Positions 9,353-17,737 of a stretch of 43,721 nucleotides of DNA are shown piece by piece. The DNA comes from an uncultured Bacilli bacterium (GTDB taxonomy: Bacteria > Bacillota_I > Bacilli_A > RF39 > UBA660): NCBI GenBank assembly GCA_947600335.1, contig CANQGB010000008.1, forward strand, positions 1 to 43,721, written 5' to 3'. Position 1 is the stretch's first letter. Every line of letters starts with the position of its first letter. Position numbers and translations under genes: made by a program. The notes under the pieces were generated by a model, which was not told where the DNA came from, did no database searches, and saw nothing but the letters and a program-made list of their open reading frames with translations.

Positions 9353-10672
9353 ATGAAGAAAGTTTTAAAAAGAATATTAACGGGTTTATTTATTGTTCTT
9401 TTTCCTTTTGTAGTTTTCTACATTTTTTTGATATTTAATATTAACCGACATATTACTATTGAATACGGCAATATTTTAACTTGGGAAGATATTCTAAAAA
9501 AAGATTTTAATATTAATTGGCAAAGTAAAACCGATTTAGCAACTATGACGGAAGTGGGAGATTATAAGTTTAAAGTTTCCTACTTTATGTTTAATTATGT
9601 AGTTCATTTACAAATTAAAGATACGACAGCTCCAAAAGTAAATGTTCAAAATGTTGTCAAATATTTAGATGAAGAATTACCAACGATTGATGATTTTTTA
9701 GTAGATATTGAAGATTTAAGTCCTTATGAAATTGCCCCGCTTAATTTAGAAAAAAGGCCAGGAATCCAACAAGTAAAAATTATTGTTACGGATATATATG
9801 GCAATAAAACTGAACAAGAGGCAACATTAAATCTGATTGAATATCAGTCTGTTCCAGTATTTACAGGGCTAGAAGATTTAGTTATCGAATATGGAGATGC
9901 TCCGAATTATCGAAAAAATGTTAGTGTCTATGATAAAAGATATGGGGAGTTGAATTTTGATGTAGATGTTTCCCAAGTAAATTATACCAAAAGTGGAACA
10001 TACACAGTTATATATTCGGCCACAGTTCCAAACGGGCAAAAAATCACGGCTAAGCGTAAAGTTATTATTAAAGAACCACCGAAAACTTATAAAATTGAAG
10101 ACTTTCCAGTATTTAATCAATTTCCCGATTATCCTAATGGCTGTGAAAGTATTGCTTTATATACCTTGTTAAAATTCTATAATATTAATGTATTACCAGA
10201 TGAAATTGTTCATACTTTAAAAAAAGGAAGCGGTCCTTATTGGGAAAATGAAACATTATATGGTGGTGACCCGGAAGTTGAATTTGTTGGTGACCCCCAA
10301 GATAAACATGGTTATGGAGTATATCAAAAGCCGATTATCGAAGTAGCTAATAAATATAAACCCGGCATGATTGATTATACGGGGCATACTCTAGATGATG
10401 TTTTAAAACTTGTTAAAACAGGGATACCAGTTCAAGTCTGGGTATCTATCAATTTACAAGATACCGAAAAATGTGCTTCTTGGATTAATCCCCAAACTGG
10501 TCAAAAAATAGATTGGATTTGTAATCTACATAGTGTAGTCGTAATCGGATACAATAATAAAAATGTTATAGTTTCTGACCCTTATAAGGGTGAGATAGTA
10601 AATTATAGTTTACAGCAATTTGAAAAAATGTATAATCTATTTGGCAAAAGAGCAATATACTATGCAAAATAA
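9353..10672 (+). CDS. Membrane-anchored C39-like cysteine peptidase with Ig-like stalk
   Basis: A 439-residue exported protein. Residues about 8-28 form a membrane anchor. Residues 35-245 form a beta-rich stalk with Ig/DUF5011-like repeats (KDTTAPKV; GIQQVKIIVTDIYGN; SGTYTVIYSAT). Residues 246-439 form a C39_2-type papain-like domain. The likely triad is Cys264 (PNGCES), His393 (NLHSVV) and Asp409 (VSDPYKG), with an upstream Gln in NQFPDYP. The domain would therefore cleave or bind peptides outside the cell. Unlike bacteriocin exporters, no ABC transporter is fused. The partner gene follows after 12 bases. A close paralogue lies at 20381. A TATAAT at 9315-9320 may be its promoter. The peptidase fold call is strong; the substrate is unknown. 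Confidence 0.85.
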   Translation: MKKVLKRILTGLFIVLFPFVVFYIFLIFNINRHITIEYGNILTWEDILKKDFNINWQSKTDLATMTEVGDYKFKVSYFMFNYVVHLQIKDTTAPKVNVQNVVKYLDEELPTIDDFLVDIEDLSPYEIAPLNLEKRPGIQQVKIIVTDIYGNKTEQEATLNLIEYQSVPVFTGLEDLVIEYGDAPNYRKNVSVYDKRYGELNFDVDVSQVNYTKSGTYTVIYSATVPNGQKITAKRKVIIKEPPKTYKIEDFPVFNQFPDYPNGCESIALYTLLKFYNINVLPDEIVHTLKKGSGPYWENETLYGGDPEVEFVGDPQDKHGYGVYQKPIIEVANKYKPGMIDYTGHTLDDVLKLVKTGIPVQVWVSINLQDTEKCASWINPQTGQKIDWICNLHSVVVIGYNNKNVIVSDPYKGEIVNYSLQQFEKMYNLFGKRAIYYAK

Positions 10673-10684
10673 GGAGATAAAACA

Positions 10685-11431
10685 ATGAAAAAACTAAAAT
10701 ATGGATTAATAATTTTATTTTGGATATTAGTGTTAGGTATTTTGTTTAGTGGCTATTATCATAAAAGAATTAATAACTTAGATACAGTAAAAGAATTAGA
10801 TATTAATTCGGAATTGGTGCAAGATTTATACGAAACAATAGTTCCTAATAACAATTCTTATATTTTAAGCCAACTTTATAGTAATGCAGAATTAACTAAT
10901 GAATATAAGTTAAATGTGGCCATTATGAATTATGTCAAGAAAAATCCTACTAGTGACCCATCAGCTGATAATGTTATCAATTATCTTTCGGCCGATGATG
11001 TCTTAGATAGTGCAAAAGAAATTTTTGGCGATGATGTTTCACTAATTAATCAAAGTTTTATGTTTAACATCAATCACGACTACTGTGGTTATAATTATAA
11101 TGAAGAAAAAAATAGATATGAACCTTTTGAGGGCTGTGGAGATATGATGGGGAAATATTTTTATCGTAAACTTTTAAATGCGAAAGAACAAGGGAATCAA
11201 ATTATTTTACAAGAGCAATCATTTTATGTGTATGAAAACTTAGGTACCGATGAAATTTATATTTATGATAATTATGACCAAGATAAAATGCTTGATTTTG
11301 TTCAAAGCAAAGATACTGCTATTAGTGGAGTAAATGAAAATGATTACATAGATAAAGGGTCAATATATGAATATATCTTTCAAAAAGAAAATGATAGATA
11401 TATATTTAAAGAACTAAAAAAAGTCGAATAA
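10685..11431 (+). CDS. Membrane-anchored partner of the C39-like peptidase (copy 1)
   Basis: A 248-residue protein with an N-terminal membrane helix (about residues 5-24) and a soluble extracytoplasmic part. It starts with LDINSELVQDLYE, which is nearly repeated in the paralogue at 21215 (LDINSALVQELYE). Both paralogues carry two cysteines separated by exactly 16 residues (here starting CGYNYNEE and ending EGC), consistent with an extracellular disulfide. Both end with a beta-rich segment. No family is recognised. Position, co-duplication with the C39 gene and matching topology suggest it works with the peptidase, perhaps as substrate, inhibitor or adaptor. That role is inference. AAGGAG precedes the start. 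Confidence 0.75.
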   Translation: MKKLKYGLIILFWILVLGILFSGYYHKRINNLDTVKELDINSELVQDLYETIVPNNNSYILSQLYSNAELTNEYKLNVAIMNYVKKNPTSDPSADNVINYLSADDVLDSAKEIFGDDVSLINQSFMFNINHDYCGYNYNEEKNRYEPFEGCGDMMGKYFYRKLLNAKEQGNQIILQEQSFYVYENLGTDEIYIYDNYDQDKMLDFVQSKDTAISGVNENDYIDKGSIYEYIFQKENDRYIFKELKKVE

Positions 11432-11439
11432 AAATAGTC

Positions 11440-11490
11440 ACTGAAAAAAGTAGTCAAAATATCGAAGTTTTTTCAGTTAAATGAAAAAAC
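11440..11490 (+). repeat. Three-part inverted repeat with two competing hairpins
   Basis: Segment A (11440-11449, ACTGAAAAAA) pairs with segment B (11468-11477, TTTTTTCAGT). The same B region (11467-11475, GTTTTTTCA) also pairs perfectly with segment C (11482-11490, TGAAAAAAC). A-B and B-C pairings exclude each other. The element lies between the C39 partner gene and the AAA_14 ATPase gene and may act as a terminator or attenuator. Confidence 0.55.
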
Positions 11491-11538
11491 TTTAAAAAAT
11501 TACATTTTTAGTTTATAATGAGTATAGGTGATTACAAT

Positions 11539-12735
11539 ATGGTAGAAAGAAAAGAATATTTAGATTTTTTAATTAAGCTAAAAGATAAAAAAATTATTAA
11601 AGTCGTAACTGGTATTAGAAGGTGTGGTAAATCAACTTTATTTACATTATATAAAAATTATTTACGAGAAAATAATATTAGCGAAAAGCAAATAATAAGT
11701 TTTAACTTTGAAAATCCCGAAGACTTAAAGTATGATAATTGGCGAGATTTATATAACGATATTAAGTCTAAACTGGTTGTTGATAAAATGAATTACATAT
11801 TTTTAGATGAAGTTCAAGTAGTCAAAGATTTTGAAAGAATTGTCGATGGTTTATTTATCCAAGATAATGTAGATATATATATAACTGGTTCTAATTCTTA
11901 TATGTTATCAGGAGAATTAGCTACCTTTTTAACTGGAAGATACATGCAAATTCACATGTTGCCCTTGTCATTTAAAGAATATTTAAGTAGTATCGATTCA
12001 CCAAATGAATTAAAAGAATATCAAAATTATATTGAAAATGGTGGATTTCCTTACTTATTAGTGTTAAATAATGATAAAGATTTAATTCGAAATTATTTAG
12101 ATGGTATTTTTAGTACGGTTTTGTTAAAAGATGTTGTCGCAAGAAATAACATTAAAGATGTAATGATACTTGATAGTGTAATTAAATTTATTTTTGACAA
12201 TATAGGACAATTAGTTTCTACTAATAAAATAAGTAATTCTTTAAATGCTAATAATCGAAAAAGTTCCGTAAATACGATTGAATCTTATATATCTAATTTA
12301 TTAGATAGTTATATTATTTATAAAATATCGAGATATGATATAAAAGGAAAAGAATATTTAAAAACGGGTGATAAATACTATGTGGCTGATTTAGGATTGC
12401 GAAATTATTTATTAGGTGAAACAAGAGATTTAGGTAGTATTTTAGAAAATGTGATTTTTCTGGAATTAAAGCGAAGAAATTACGATATAGCTATTGGCAA
12501 AAATGGGGATAGTGAAATTGATTTTGTAGTAAAAAATAATGATGGGTTAAGATATATTCAAGTAGCCTTGTCAGTTCGTAATGAAGAAACTTTAAAAAGA
12601 GAATTAAATTCGTTAAAAACAATAAATGATAATTATCCTAAATATATTATTACTTTAGATTACGATAGAACTAGTTATGATGGTATTAAACAAATTAATG
12701 CCTTAGATTTTTTATTAGGTAAAGAAGAGATATAA
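11539..12735 (+). CDS. AAA_14 / DUF4143 family ATPase
   Basis: A 398-residue cytoplasmic protein with an N-terminal P-loop ATPase domain, Walker A GIRRCGKST (residues 25-33), Walker B YIFLDEVQ and sensor ITGSNSYMLSGE. A C-terminal DUF4143 domain holds a degenerate PD-(D/E)xK-like core (FLELKRRNYD, SEIDFVVKN, YIQVAL). The family is common in bacteria and archaea, and its role is unknown. I start at 11539 because a TATAAT at 11514-11519 overlaps an in-frame upstream ATG, and AGGTGAT precedes 11539. It sits alone between the C39 pair and an ABC exporter. Confidence 0.88.
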   Translation: MVERKEYLDFLIKLKDKKIIKVVTGIRRCGKSTLFTLYKNYLRENNISEKQIISFNFENPEDLKYDNWRDLYNDIKSKLVVDKMNYIFLDEVQVVKDFERIVDGLFIQDNVDIYITGSNSYMLSGELATFLTGRYMQIHMLPLSFKEYLSSIDSPNELKEYQNYIENGGFPYLLVLNNDKDLIRNYLDGIFSTVLLKDVVARNNIKDVMILDSVIKFIFDNIGQLVSTNKISNSLNANNRKSSVNTIESYISNLLDSYIIYKISRYDIKGKEYLKTGDKYYVADLGLRNYLLGETRDLGSILENVIFLELKRRNYDIAIGKNGDSEIDFVVKNNDGLRYIQVALSVRNEETLKRELNSLKTINDNYPKYIITLDYDRTSYDGIKQINALDFLLGKEEI

Positions 12736-12750
12736 AAGTTTTTAATAGTG

Positions 12751-12779
12751 TTGAAAGTTCTTTTAAATGTTTATATAAT
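12751..12779 (+). promoter_or_regulatory. Consensus-like promoter for the ABC exporter
   Basis: TTGAAA (12751-12756) and TATAAT (12774-12779) are separated by 17 bases. The promoter is 24 bases upstream of the start at 12804. Confidence 0.75.
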
Positions 12780-12803
12780 TAATTTAAAGTAGAGGTGTTT
12801 TTA

Positions 12804-15113
12804 ATGTATCAGTTAAAAAATATTAGTAAAGTGATTAATGATAAAACGATTTTAAATAATATTAATTTAGAATTTCCTGATACGGGCTTTGTTGCCTTAA
12901 AAGGTGAAAATGGTGCAGGAAAAAGTAGTCTTTTAAATATAATTGGTTCTTTAGATAAACCAACTACGGGGAATATTATTTTTAATAATCAAGACCTGGC
13001 TACTTTAAAAGAATCTGAATTATTAAAATATCGGGAACAATATATTAGTTTTATTTTTCAAGATGATAATTTATTTTTAAATTCGAATGTTTCAGATAAT
13101 ATCAATATTGTAGGAAAAAATAGAAATATAGATACTTATTTGAATGAGCTTAATATTAGTAAACTATTAAAAGAAAAAGCCAAAAATTTATCGGGTGGTG
13201 AAAAACAAAAGGTTGCTATTTTACGTAGTTTAGCTAAAGATAGTAAAATAGTTCTTGCTGATGAACCGACTTCTTCTTTAGATTATGAGACCAAAAAATT
13301 GGTTTATCAAATATTAAAAGAAATTAGTAAAGAAAGATTAGTAATAGTTGTTTCCCATGATGGAGAGTTAATTAATCAATATGCTGATATGGAAATTAAT
13401 ATGTCTAAAGGCGAGATTGTTGATATAATTTATAATTCGAAAACAACTGATAATAATTCGGGAACTTTATATCATAATCAATTTAATTCAAGAAAGTTTA
13501 CATTAAATAATTTATTTGTGAAGAAAAGAAAAATAATTTTTAGTTCGTTTATTTTAATTCTTACTTTGTTAATTGTAATCTTATCACAATCTTTAGCACA
13601 AATTAATTTTATTGATTTACATACAGATACCATGGCTTTAGAACATGACAATGTTTTGATTTTTCAAACTTCAAATTACAAAATGGATGAATTTTCAATT
13701 AAATATATGATTAGTCAAGATAATTTAGATTATTTAGAAGCTAATAAAATATCGACTAATCCTTTAGAAATAGGTAGAGCCATTGAAGAAGGAAATAATC
13801 TTCGCCATTTTGAAATATATTATCAGCCATATAAAAGTAGTGTGAAATTATATTATGCTTTAATGTTGTCGAAGGAATATTCTTTTTTTGATGTTTCTTG
13901 CTTAGATGGTGTTATTTATGGTCATATACCGACCGAAGAAAATGAATTAGCTATTAGTTCATATTTAGCTGAACAAATAATGGAATACGGAATCAAAGAT
14001 TTTAGGGGTCACCCTTATCAACCAGAAAGTTTTGAAGACTTAGTAAATGATAAACATTTAATAAAATTAGGTGATAGAGCAGTTATAATTTCAGGAATAT
14101 ATGAAACGGATTTTTCGAATTATGACTATTTAAAAAAGGAGTATAGTAAATTACCACAAAGGATTGAAAATTCTTATAACTTTTTAAATGAAAAAATTAG
14201 AAATATCGCAGCCAATATTTATGTTACGCAAGATTTCTTTGATTATTATGAAAATACTAATGAAGTTACGGAAGGGTATAACTATCGCATTGATAAAACA
14301 ATGTTAACGACTGAGCCACAAGTTGATAATACTTTGGGATTAAATGAAATTATAGTCAATGAAGAAATATTAAAGACTTTAAATTTAACTTTAGAAGATT
14401 GTATTAATCAAGAAATAACAATATCGGTGGTAAAATTATATGATAATTCCATTGTTAGTGAATCACAACGCGCTACCATAAATGCTGTAATTAAAGGGGT
14501 ATCAGATGATGGTAATTATTATATGAATAAAGATACTTTAGAAAATGTTATTGCAAGAAGAACTTACGTAAATAAAGTTATGTTAAAGGAAGATAATAAA
14601 GATATAATTCATCAAATTTTTCAAAAGTTTCCAATTGATGAAAGTGAGTATACAATAAAAACAAATTATAGTTTCGCCATTGAAGGTTTGAATGGTATTT
14701 GTAATTTGATAGTAAAAGTATTTCCTGTTGTTGTTTCAATTATGGGACTATTTACCATTTTAATTTTGATTAATTATATTTTAGACAGTGTTGATATTCA
14801 TTTGAAAGATATTGCCATTTTAAAATCCTTAGGAGTTCAAGAAAAAGATATTTGGAAAATATTTATTATGGAAATAGGAATTTTAGTGTTATCATCCTAT
14901 GGGGGAGCAATTCTATTATTTCTTATCTTACGGGTAGTTTTCAATCATTTGGCTAGTAATATCGTCGGCTTTAAATTAAATATGTTTCCGATTAATATTT
15001 TAAATATTATTATAATTTTGATAATACTTATGTTATTTTTGATGGTTGTTTTCTTCCTTATTCAAAGAAAATTAAAAAAACAAGTTCCTTTAGCTGTTTA
15101 TAAAACAAACTAG
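12804..15113 (+). CDS. ABC exporter, fused ATPase-FtsX-type permease
   Basis: A 769-residue single-chain transporter. The N-terminal ATPase domain (residues 1 to about 210) has Walker A GENGAGKS (34-41), signature LSGGEKQK, Walker B IVLADEPTSSLD and H-loop SHD. A permease follows, with one membrane helix (about residues 237-260), a large extracellular domain of roughly 380 residues, and three C-terminal helices in the FtsX/MacB layout. Such proteins move lipoproteins, peptides or antibiotics, or act as mechanotransmitters; no substrate can be assigned. The ATG at 12804 is preferred to an in-frame GTG at 12795, because AGAGGTG at 12791-12797 is the ribosome binding site. A small membrane protein follows and may be co-transcribed. 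Confidence 0.88.
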   Translation: MYQLKNISKVINDKTILNNINLEFPDTGFVALKGENGAGKSSLLNIIGSLDKPTTGNIIFNNQDLATLKESELLKYREQYISFIFQDDNLFLNSNVSDNINIVGKNRNIDTYLNELNISKLLKEKAKNLSGGEKQKVAILRSLAKDSKIVLADEPTSSLDYETKKLVYQILKEISKERLVIVVSHDGELINQYADMEINMSKGEIVDIIYNSKTTDNNSGTLYHNQFNSRKFTLNNLFVKKRKIIFSSFILILTLLIVILSQSLAQINFIDLHTDTMALEHDNVLIFQTSNYKMDEFSIKYMISQDNLDYLEANKISTNPLEIGRAIEEGNNLRHFEIYYQPYKSSVKLYYALMLSKEYSFFDVSCLDGVIYGHIPTEENELAISSYLAEQIMEYGIKDFRGHPYQPESFEDLVNDKHLIKLGDRAVIISGIYETDFSNYDYLKKEYSKLPQRIENSYNFLNEKIRNIAANIYVTQDFFDYYENTNEVTEGYNYRIDKTMLTTEPQVDNTLGLNEIIVNEEILKTLNLTLEDCINQEITISVVKLYDNSIVSESQRATINAVIKGVSDDGNYYMNKDTLENVIARRTYVNKVMLKEDNKDIIHQIFQKFPIDESEYTIKTNYSFAIEGLNGICNLIVKVFPVVVSIMGLFTILILINYILDSVDIHLKDIAILKSLGVQEKDIWKIFIMEIGILVLSSYGGAILLFLILRVVFNHLASNIVGFKLNMFPINILNIIIILIILMLFLMVVFFLIQRKLKKQVPLAVYKTN

Positions 15114-15135
15114 TTAAATATAGGAGGGTACTTAG

Positions 15136-15480
15136 ATGAACAGTGAATTTTCAGTTAAGAAGAACAAAAAATCTATTGTCAAAATTTTGGCTATAGTAAG
15201 TGGAGTAGTTGTCGCGGCCATTATATTATATATGATTATTTCTTATAAAAAGTCCTTACATTATTATGAATTAGAATGTCAATCTAATGAAGGGCATATT
15301 ACTATTATCTACAATAAATCAAAGATTACGGGATATTCGGCTAGTAAAATAAGTTATAATCTGGTTCAACAACAAAATGAAGCTCAAAAAATGGGAATCG
15401 ATAATTATATTTCCCAATTTAGCGACTGGTTTGAAGATACTACAACAGGAACTTGCACGATTGAAGAAAAATATAGATAA
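15136..15480 (+). CDS. Small membrane-anchored protein downstream of the ABC exporter
   Basis: A 114-residue protein with a lysine-rich cytoplasmic start, one membrane helix (about residues 16-38) and a 75-residue extracytoplasmic part. Two cysteines (LECQS and GTCTIEE) could form a disulfide, and WFEDTTTGTC is a striking C-terminal motif. It follows the ABC gene after 22 bases with an AGGAGGG ribosome binding site, and a terminator comes next, so it probably shares the exporter transcript. It could be an accessory or cargo protein. I do not recognise the family with certainty. Confidence 0.7.
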   Translation: MNSEFSVKKNKKSIVKILAIVSGVVVAAIILYMIISYKKSLHYYELECQSNEGHITIIYNKSKITGYSASKISYNLVQQQNEAQKMGIDNYISQFSDWFEDTTTGTCTIEEKYR

Positions 15481-15485
15481 GACTT

Positions 15486-15516
15486 AAAGCATGTATAAAG
15501 CAAGTATATGCTTTTT
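15486..15516 (+). terminator. Intrinsic terminator of the ABC exporter operon
   Basis: AAAGCATGTA (15486-15495) pairs with TATATGCTTT (15505-15514), ten pairs with one G-T. T residues follow. Confidence 0.8.
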
Positions 15517-15580
15517 TAAATTGGAATATTATATTAATAGAAATTGAAACATAGAAAGGGCCATTTTAAACGAAAAAAAT

Positions 15581-15609
15581 TTGACAAGTGGAATTAAATT
15601 TGCTAAAAT
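15581..15609 (+). promoter_or_regulatory. Strong sigma-A type promoter
   Basis: TTGACA (15581-15586), a 17-base spacer and TAAAAT (15604-15609), with a TG one base before the -10. This is among the best promoters in the window and lies 32 bases upstream of the 159-residue protein gene. Confidence 0.8.
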
Positions 15610-15641
15610 TAATAGGCTTGCGCAAAAAAGGAGGACTCTAA

Positions 15642-16121
15642 ATGAGTGAACAAGTAAAAGCTAAGGCAACTGTTTATGGTTTAGGAATTGATAGCCCGGT
15701 GTTTTTTGATGAAGCAGAATTAGATAATATTCCCGAAAAAGGAATGTATCATGGTATATATGTTGATAAAGAATATTTAGTTTCTATTGAATATATTGGT
15801 TATTTCGCTAATAAATACGATGTTTTTAAAACAACAAAGATAAATGGTGAAGAAACCTATTATTATGCTGGTGGCTCCTATAATAGACTCCAAATATATG
15901 AAGGTAATTATCAAGACGATTATTTTAGGTGGCAACCATCTTTTATATCTTACTATGCTGATTTAAACAATTTATATAATGTTTTTCGGGCCCGAGGAAT
16001 TATTTTTCAAAATGACATCTATGCTCAAAAAACATTGGACAATGTGATACTAAATACCAACTTTGGCAATATGACTTATTATCAAAATGCACCGCGCTTA
16101 GTTCGTAGTAAAAGTTGTTAA
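15642..16121 (+). CDS. Hypothetical soluble protein, strongly expressed signals
   Basis: A 159-residue protein without signal peptide or membrane helix. It is rich in Tyr, Phe, Asn and Asp and looks beta-rich. No motif that I recognise is present. Expression signals are strong: a near-consensus promoter and the ribosome binding site AAAAGGAGG. The C terminus ends in SKSC. It is monocistronic and faces the convergent spoVB-like gene with only five bases between them. Function is unknown. Confidence 0.7.
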   Translation: MSEQVKAKATVYGLGIDSPVFFDEAELDNIPEKGMYHGIYVDKEYLVSIEYIGYFANKYDVFKTTKINGEETYYYAGGSYNRLQIYEGNYQDDYFRWQPSFISYYADLNNLYNVFRARGIIFQNDIYAQKTLDNVILNTNFGNMTYYQNAPRLVRSKSC

Positions 16122-16150
16122 AAGTTTTAATAGTTTTTTAAAACTTTTTT
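16120..16150. terminator. Bidirectional terminator between convergent genes
   Basis: AAAAGTTTT (16120-16128) pairs with AAAACTTTT (16140-16148) across an 11-base loop, with T runs on both strands. It spans the stop codons of both flanking genes. Confidence 0.7.
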
Positions 16151-17422
16151 TATTTGGTGATAATTTAAGAAAACAACAAAAATAATATTGACAATTTCGG
16201 AAATAACTAACCCATATATGCCAATTTTTAAGAAGGAAAGAACACCCAAGATAACGGTTTTTAACACAATTCCCCAAAAAGTAATTTTCATCGTAAAATT
16301 GGCTAGACCTAAACCTTGTAAAGTACTGATAATGGGGCTTTCTAAATAAAAAAGAACAAAAAAAGGGGCTAAAACTTTGATGTAATCACTACCACTAGTT
16401 GTATTGTATAAAGTAACTAAAAGTGGTTCCCGAAATAAAAAGATTAAACAAGAAAAAGATAAACCTAAAACAAGGGCAATTATTAAGGCTTGATTAAAAC
16501 GCCGTTTGACCATTTTATAGTTTTTTTGGTAGAAAAACTTACTAATCTCGGGAACTAAAGCCGATGATATCGCCGCGATAAAAAAAGAAGGCATGGATAA
16601 AAGGGCGATGGAGTAAGCATTATAAGCTCCATATTCACGTAAGATAAAACTGTTATCATAGCCAACAAATAATAAAACATTAGTCAAGATAATGGGTTCA
16701 AAGAAAAAGCCAATGTTTCCAATAAGTCTGGAAGAAACTGTCGGTAAACTAACACCTAATACTTCTTTCATAATACTTAAATGAGGTTTTAAATCATTCC
16801 TTTCAATTAAAAAGTTTTTTGGCGCAAAAGCTAATAAAATAATTATCGAAAAGATTTCGGAAATAATATTTAATAAAATAAAAGCACAAACCCCGATTAA
16901 AATACTTTTCTTAACAAAATAGGGAAGCAAGGTAGCAATTAAAATTAACCGAATGACTTGCTCTAAAACATTAGAAACGACATAAGGCATATTTCTTTGT
17001 TTACCAAAATAATAACCTTTAATAATACTTGAAATGCTAATAAATGGTAAAGTTAATGTACAGGCGATAAGTAATACATAGGCTTCCTTATTTTTTAAAA
17101 GTTCAAAAGCAATAAACTTACTTGCCAAAAACATCGTAACGATTATTAAAGTGTTAACTAAAATCATAATCATTAAAGAAGAAAGCAGAATGCGAATACT
17201 GCGAATTTTTCCTTCCGCCACTAACTTAGAAATAGCTAAAGGCATCGCTAAAGTGGCAATGGTAATTAACAGCGAATAAGTAGGCATAACTAATGAATAA
17301 AGGGATACGCCTTCTTCTAAAATAATTCGGGTATAGATAATTTTAATTATAAAACCTAGTATCTTAGTTAAAAAGCCCCCACAAATCAAAATAATGGTGG
17401 CTGAAAGAAATTTATTTTTCAT
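16127..17422 (-). CDS. spoVB: SpoVB/MurJ-type polysaccharide flippase
   Basis: A 431-residue multi-helix membrane protein of the MOP (MviN/Wzx/SpoVB) superfamily that would flip lipid-linked cell-wall or polysaccharide precursors. The N-terminal pattern GGFLTKILGFIIKIIYTRI and the GYYFGKQ segment match SpoVB-like proteins. About 12 helices are visible. At 431 residues it is shorter than Bacillus SpoVB, which is about 520. In Bacillus, spoVB is beside comN, and here it is divergent from a comN homologue. The ribosome binding site is AAAGGAG. The superfamily call is firm. The choice of SpoVB over MurJ or another flippase rests partly on gene order. Confidence 0.82.
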   Translation of the reverse strand: MKNKFLSATIILICGGFLTKILGFIIKIIYTRIILEEGVSLYSLVMPTYSLLITIATLAMPLAISKLVAEGKIRSIRILLSSLMIMILVNTLIIVTMFLASKFIAFELLKNKEAYVLLIACTLTLPFISISSIIKGYYFGKQRNMPYVVSNVLEQVIRLILIATLLPYFVKKSILIGVCAFILLNIISEIFSIIILLAFAPKNFLIERNDLKPHLSIMKEVLGVSLPTVSSRLIGNIGFFFEPIILTNVLLFVGYDNSFILREYGAYNAYSIALLSMPSFFIAAISSALVPEISKFFYQKNYKMVKRRFNQALIIALVLGLSFSCLIFLFREPLLVTLYNTTSGSDYIKVLAPFFVLFYLESPIISTLQGLGLANFTMKITFWGIVLKTVILGVLSFLKIGIYGLVISEIVNIIFVVFLNYHQIKKVLKNY

Positions 17423-17432
17423 GTGCTTCTCC

Positions 17433-17461
17433 TTTAAAAAATATCAAAAGTGCTTTATAAT
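17433..17461 (+). promoter_or_regulatory. Promoter for comN-rel-dtd
   Basis: TTTAAA (17433-17438) and a perfect TATAAT (17456-17461) with a 17-base spacer. This lies 24 bases before the comN start. Confidence 0.55.
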
Positions 17462-17485
17462 ATATATGAAATAGGAGGCTCAAAT

Positions 17486-17737
17486 ATGGCTTTAGATGAA
17501 TTTAAAACCGTTGCCGAACTTTATCAAAAAGTTTTACCAGCATTAAAAAATAAAAAGAAAGAATTCACGATTAATAAAATCTATTTTGTGAAAGAGAAAG
17601 ATATTTGGCAATGTCTTTTAGAAACTAGATGGCAATATGCTTCTAATTTAACTTTATTTGATATTGTCAATGATATTTTAACTTTACGCGAAGAAGATTT
17701 ATTAAATTATTTACAAAAGAAGAGGGAAAATTTATGA
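17486..17737 (+). CDS. comN: ComN-like post-transcriptional regulator
   Basis: An 83-residue soluble protein whose pattern fits the Post_transc_reg (ComN/YrzD) family: an N-terminal helix ending in ALKNKKKEF, a KEKDIWQCLLETRW segment, and LTLFDIVNDILTLREEDLLNYL at the C terminus. In Bacillus subtilis ComN controls comE operon mRNA and lies beside spoVB, as here. I start at ATG 17486 because AGGAGG (17473-17478) is correctly spaced. A longer reading from 17450 would begin inside the -10 region. It overlaps the rel start by four bases (ATGA). Confidence 0.78.
   Translation: MALDEFKTVAELYQKVLPALKNKKKEFTINKIYFVKEKDIWQCLLETRWQYASNLTLFDIVNDILTLREEDLLNYLQKKRENL

Noticed and set aside
9353-15113. 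Bacteriocin export locus made of the C39 peptidase and the nearby ABC transporter
   Set aside because: The C39 domain faces outward from its own anchor rather than being fused to an exporter. The ABC protein is FtsX-type, has its own promoter, and is separated by an unrelated ATPase. No double-glycine leader peptide was found.
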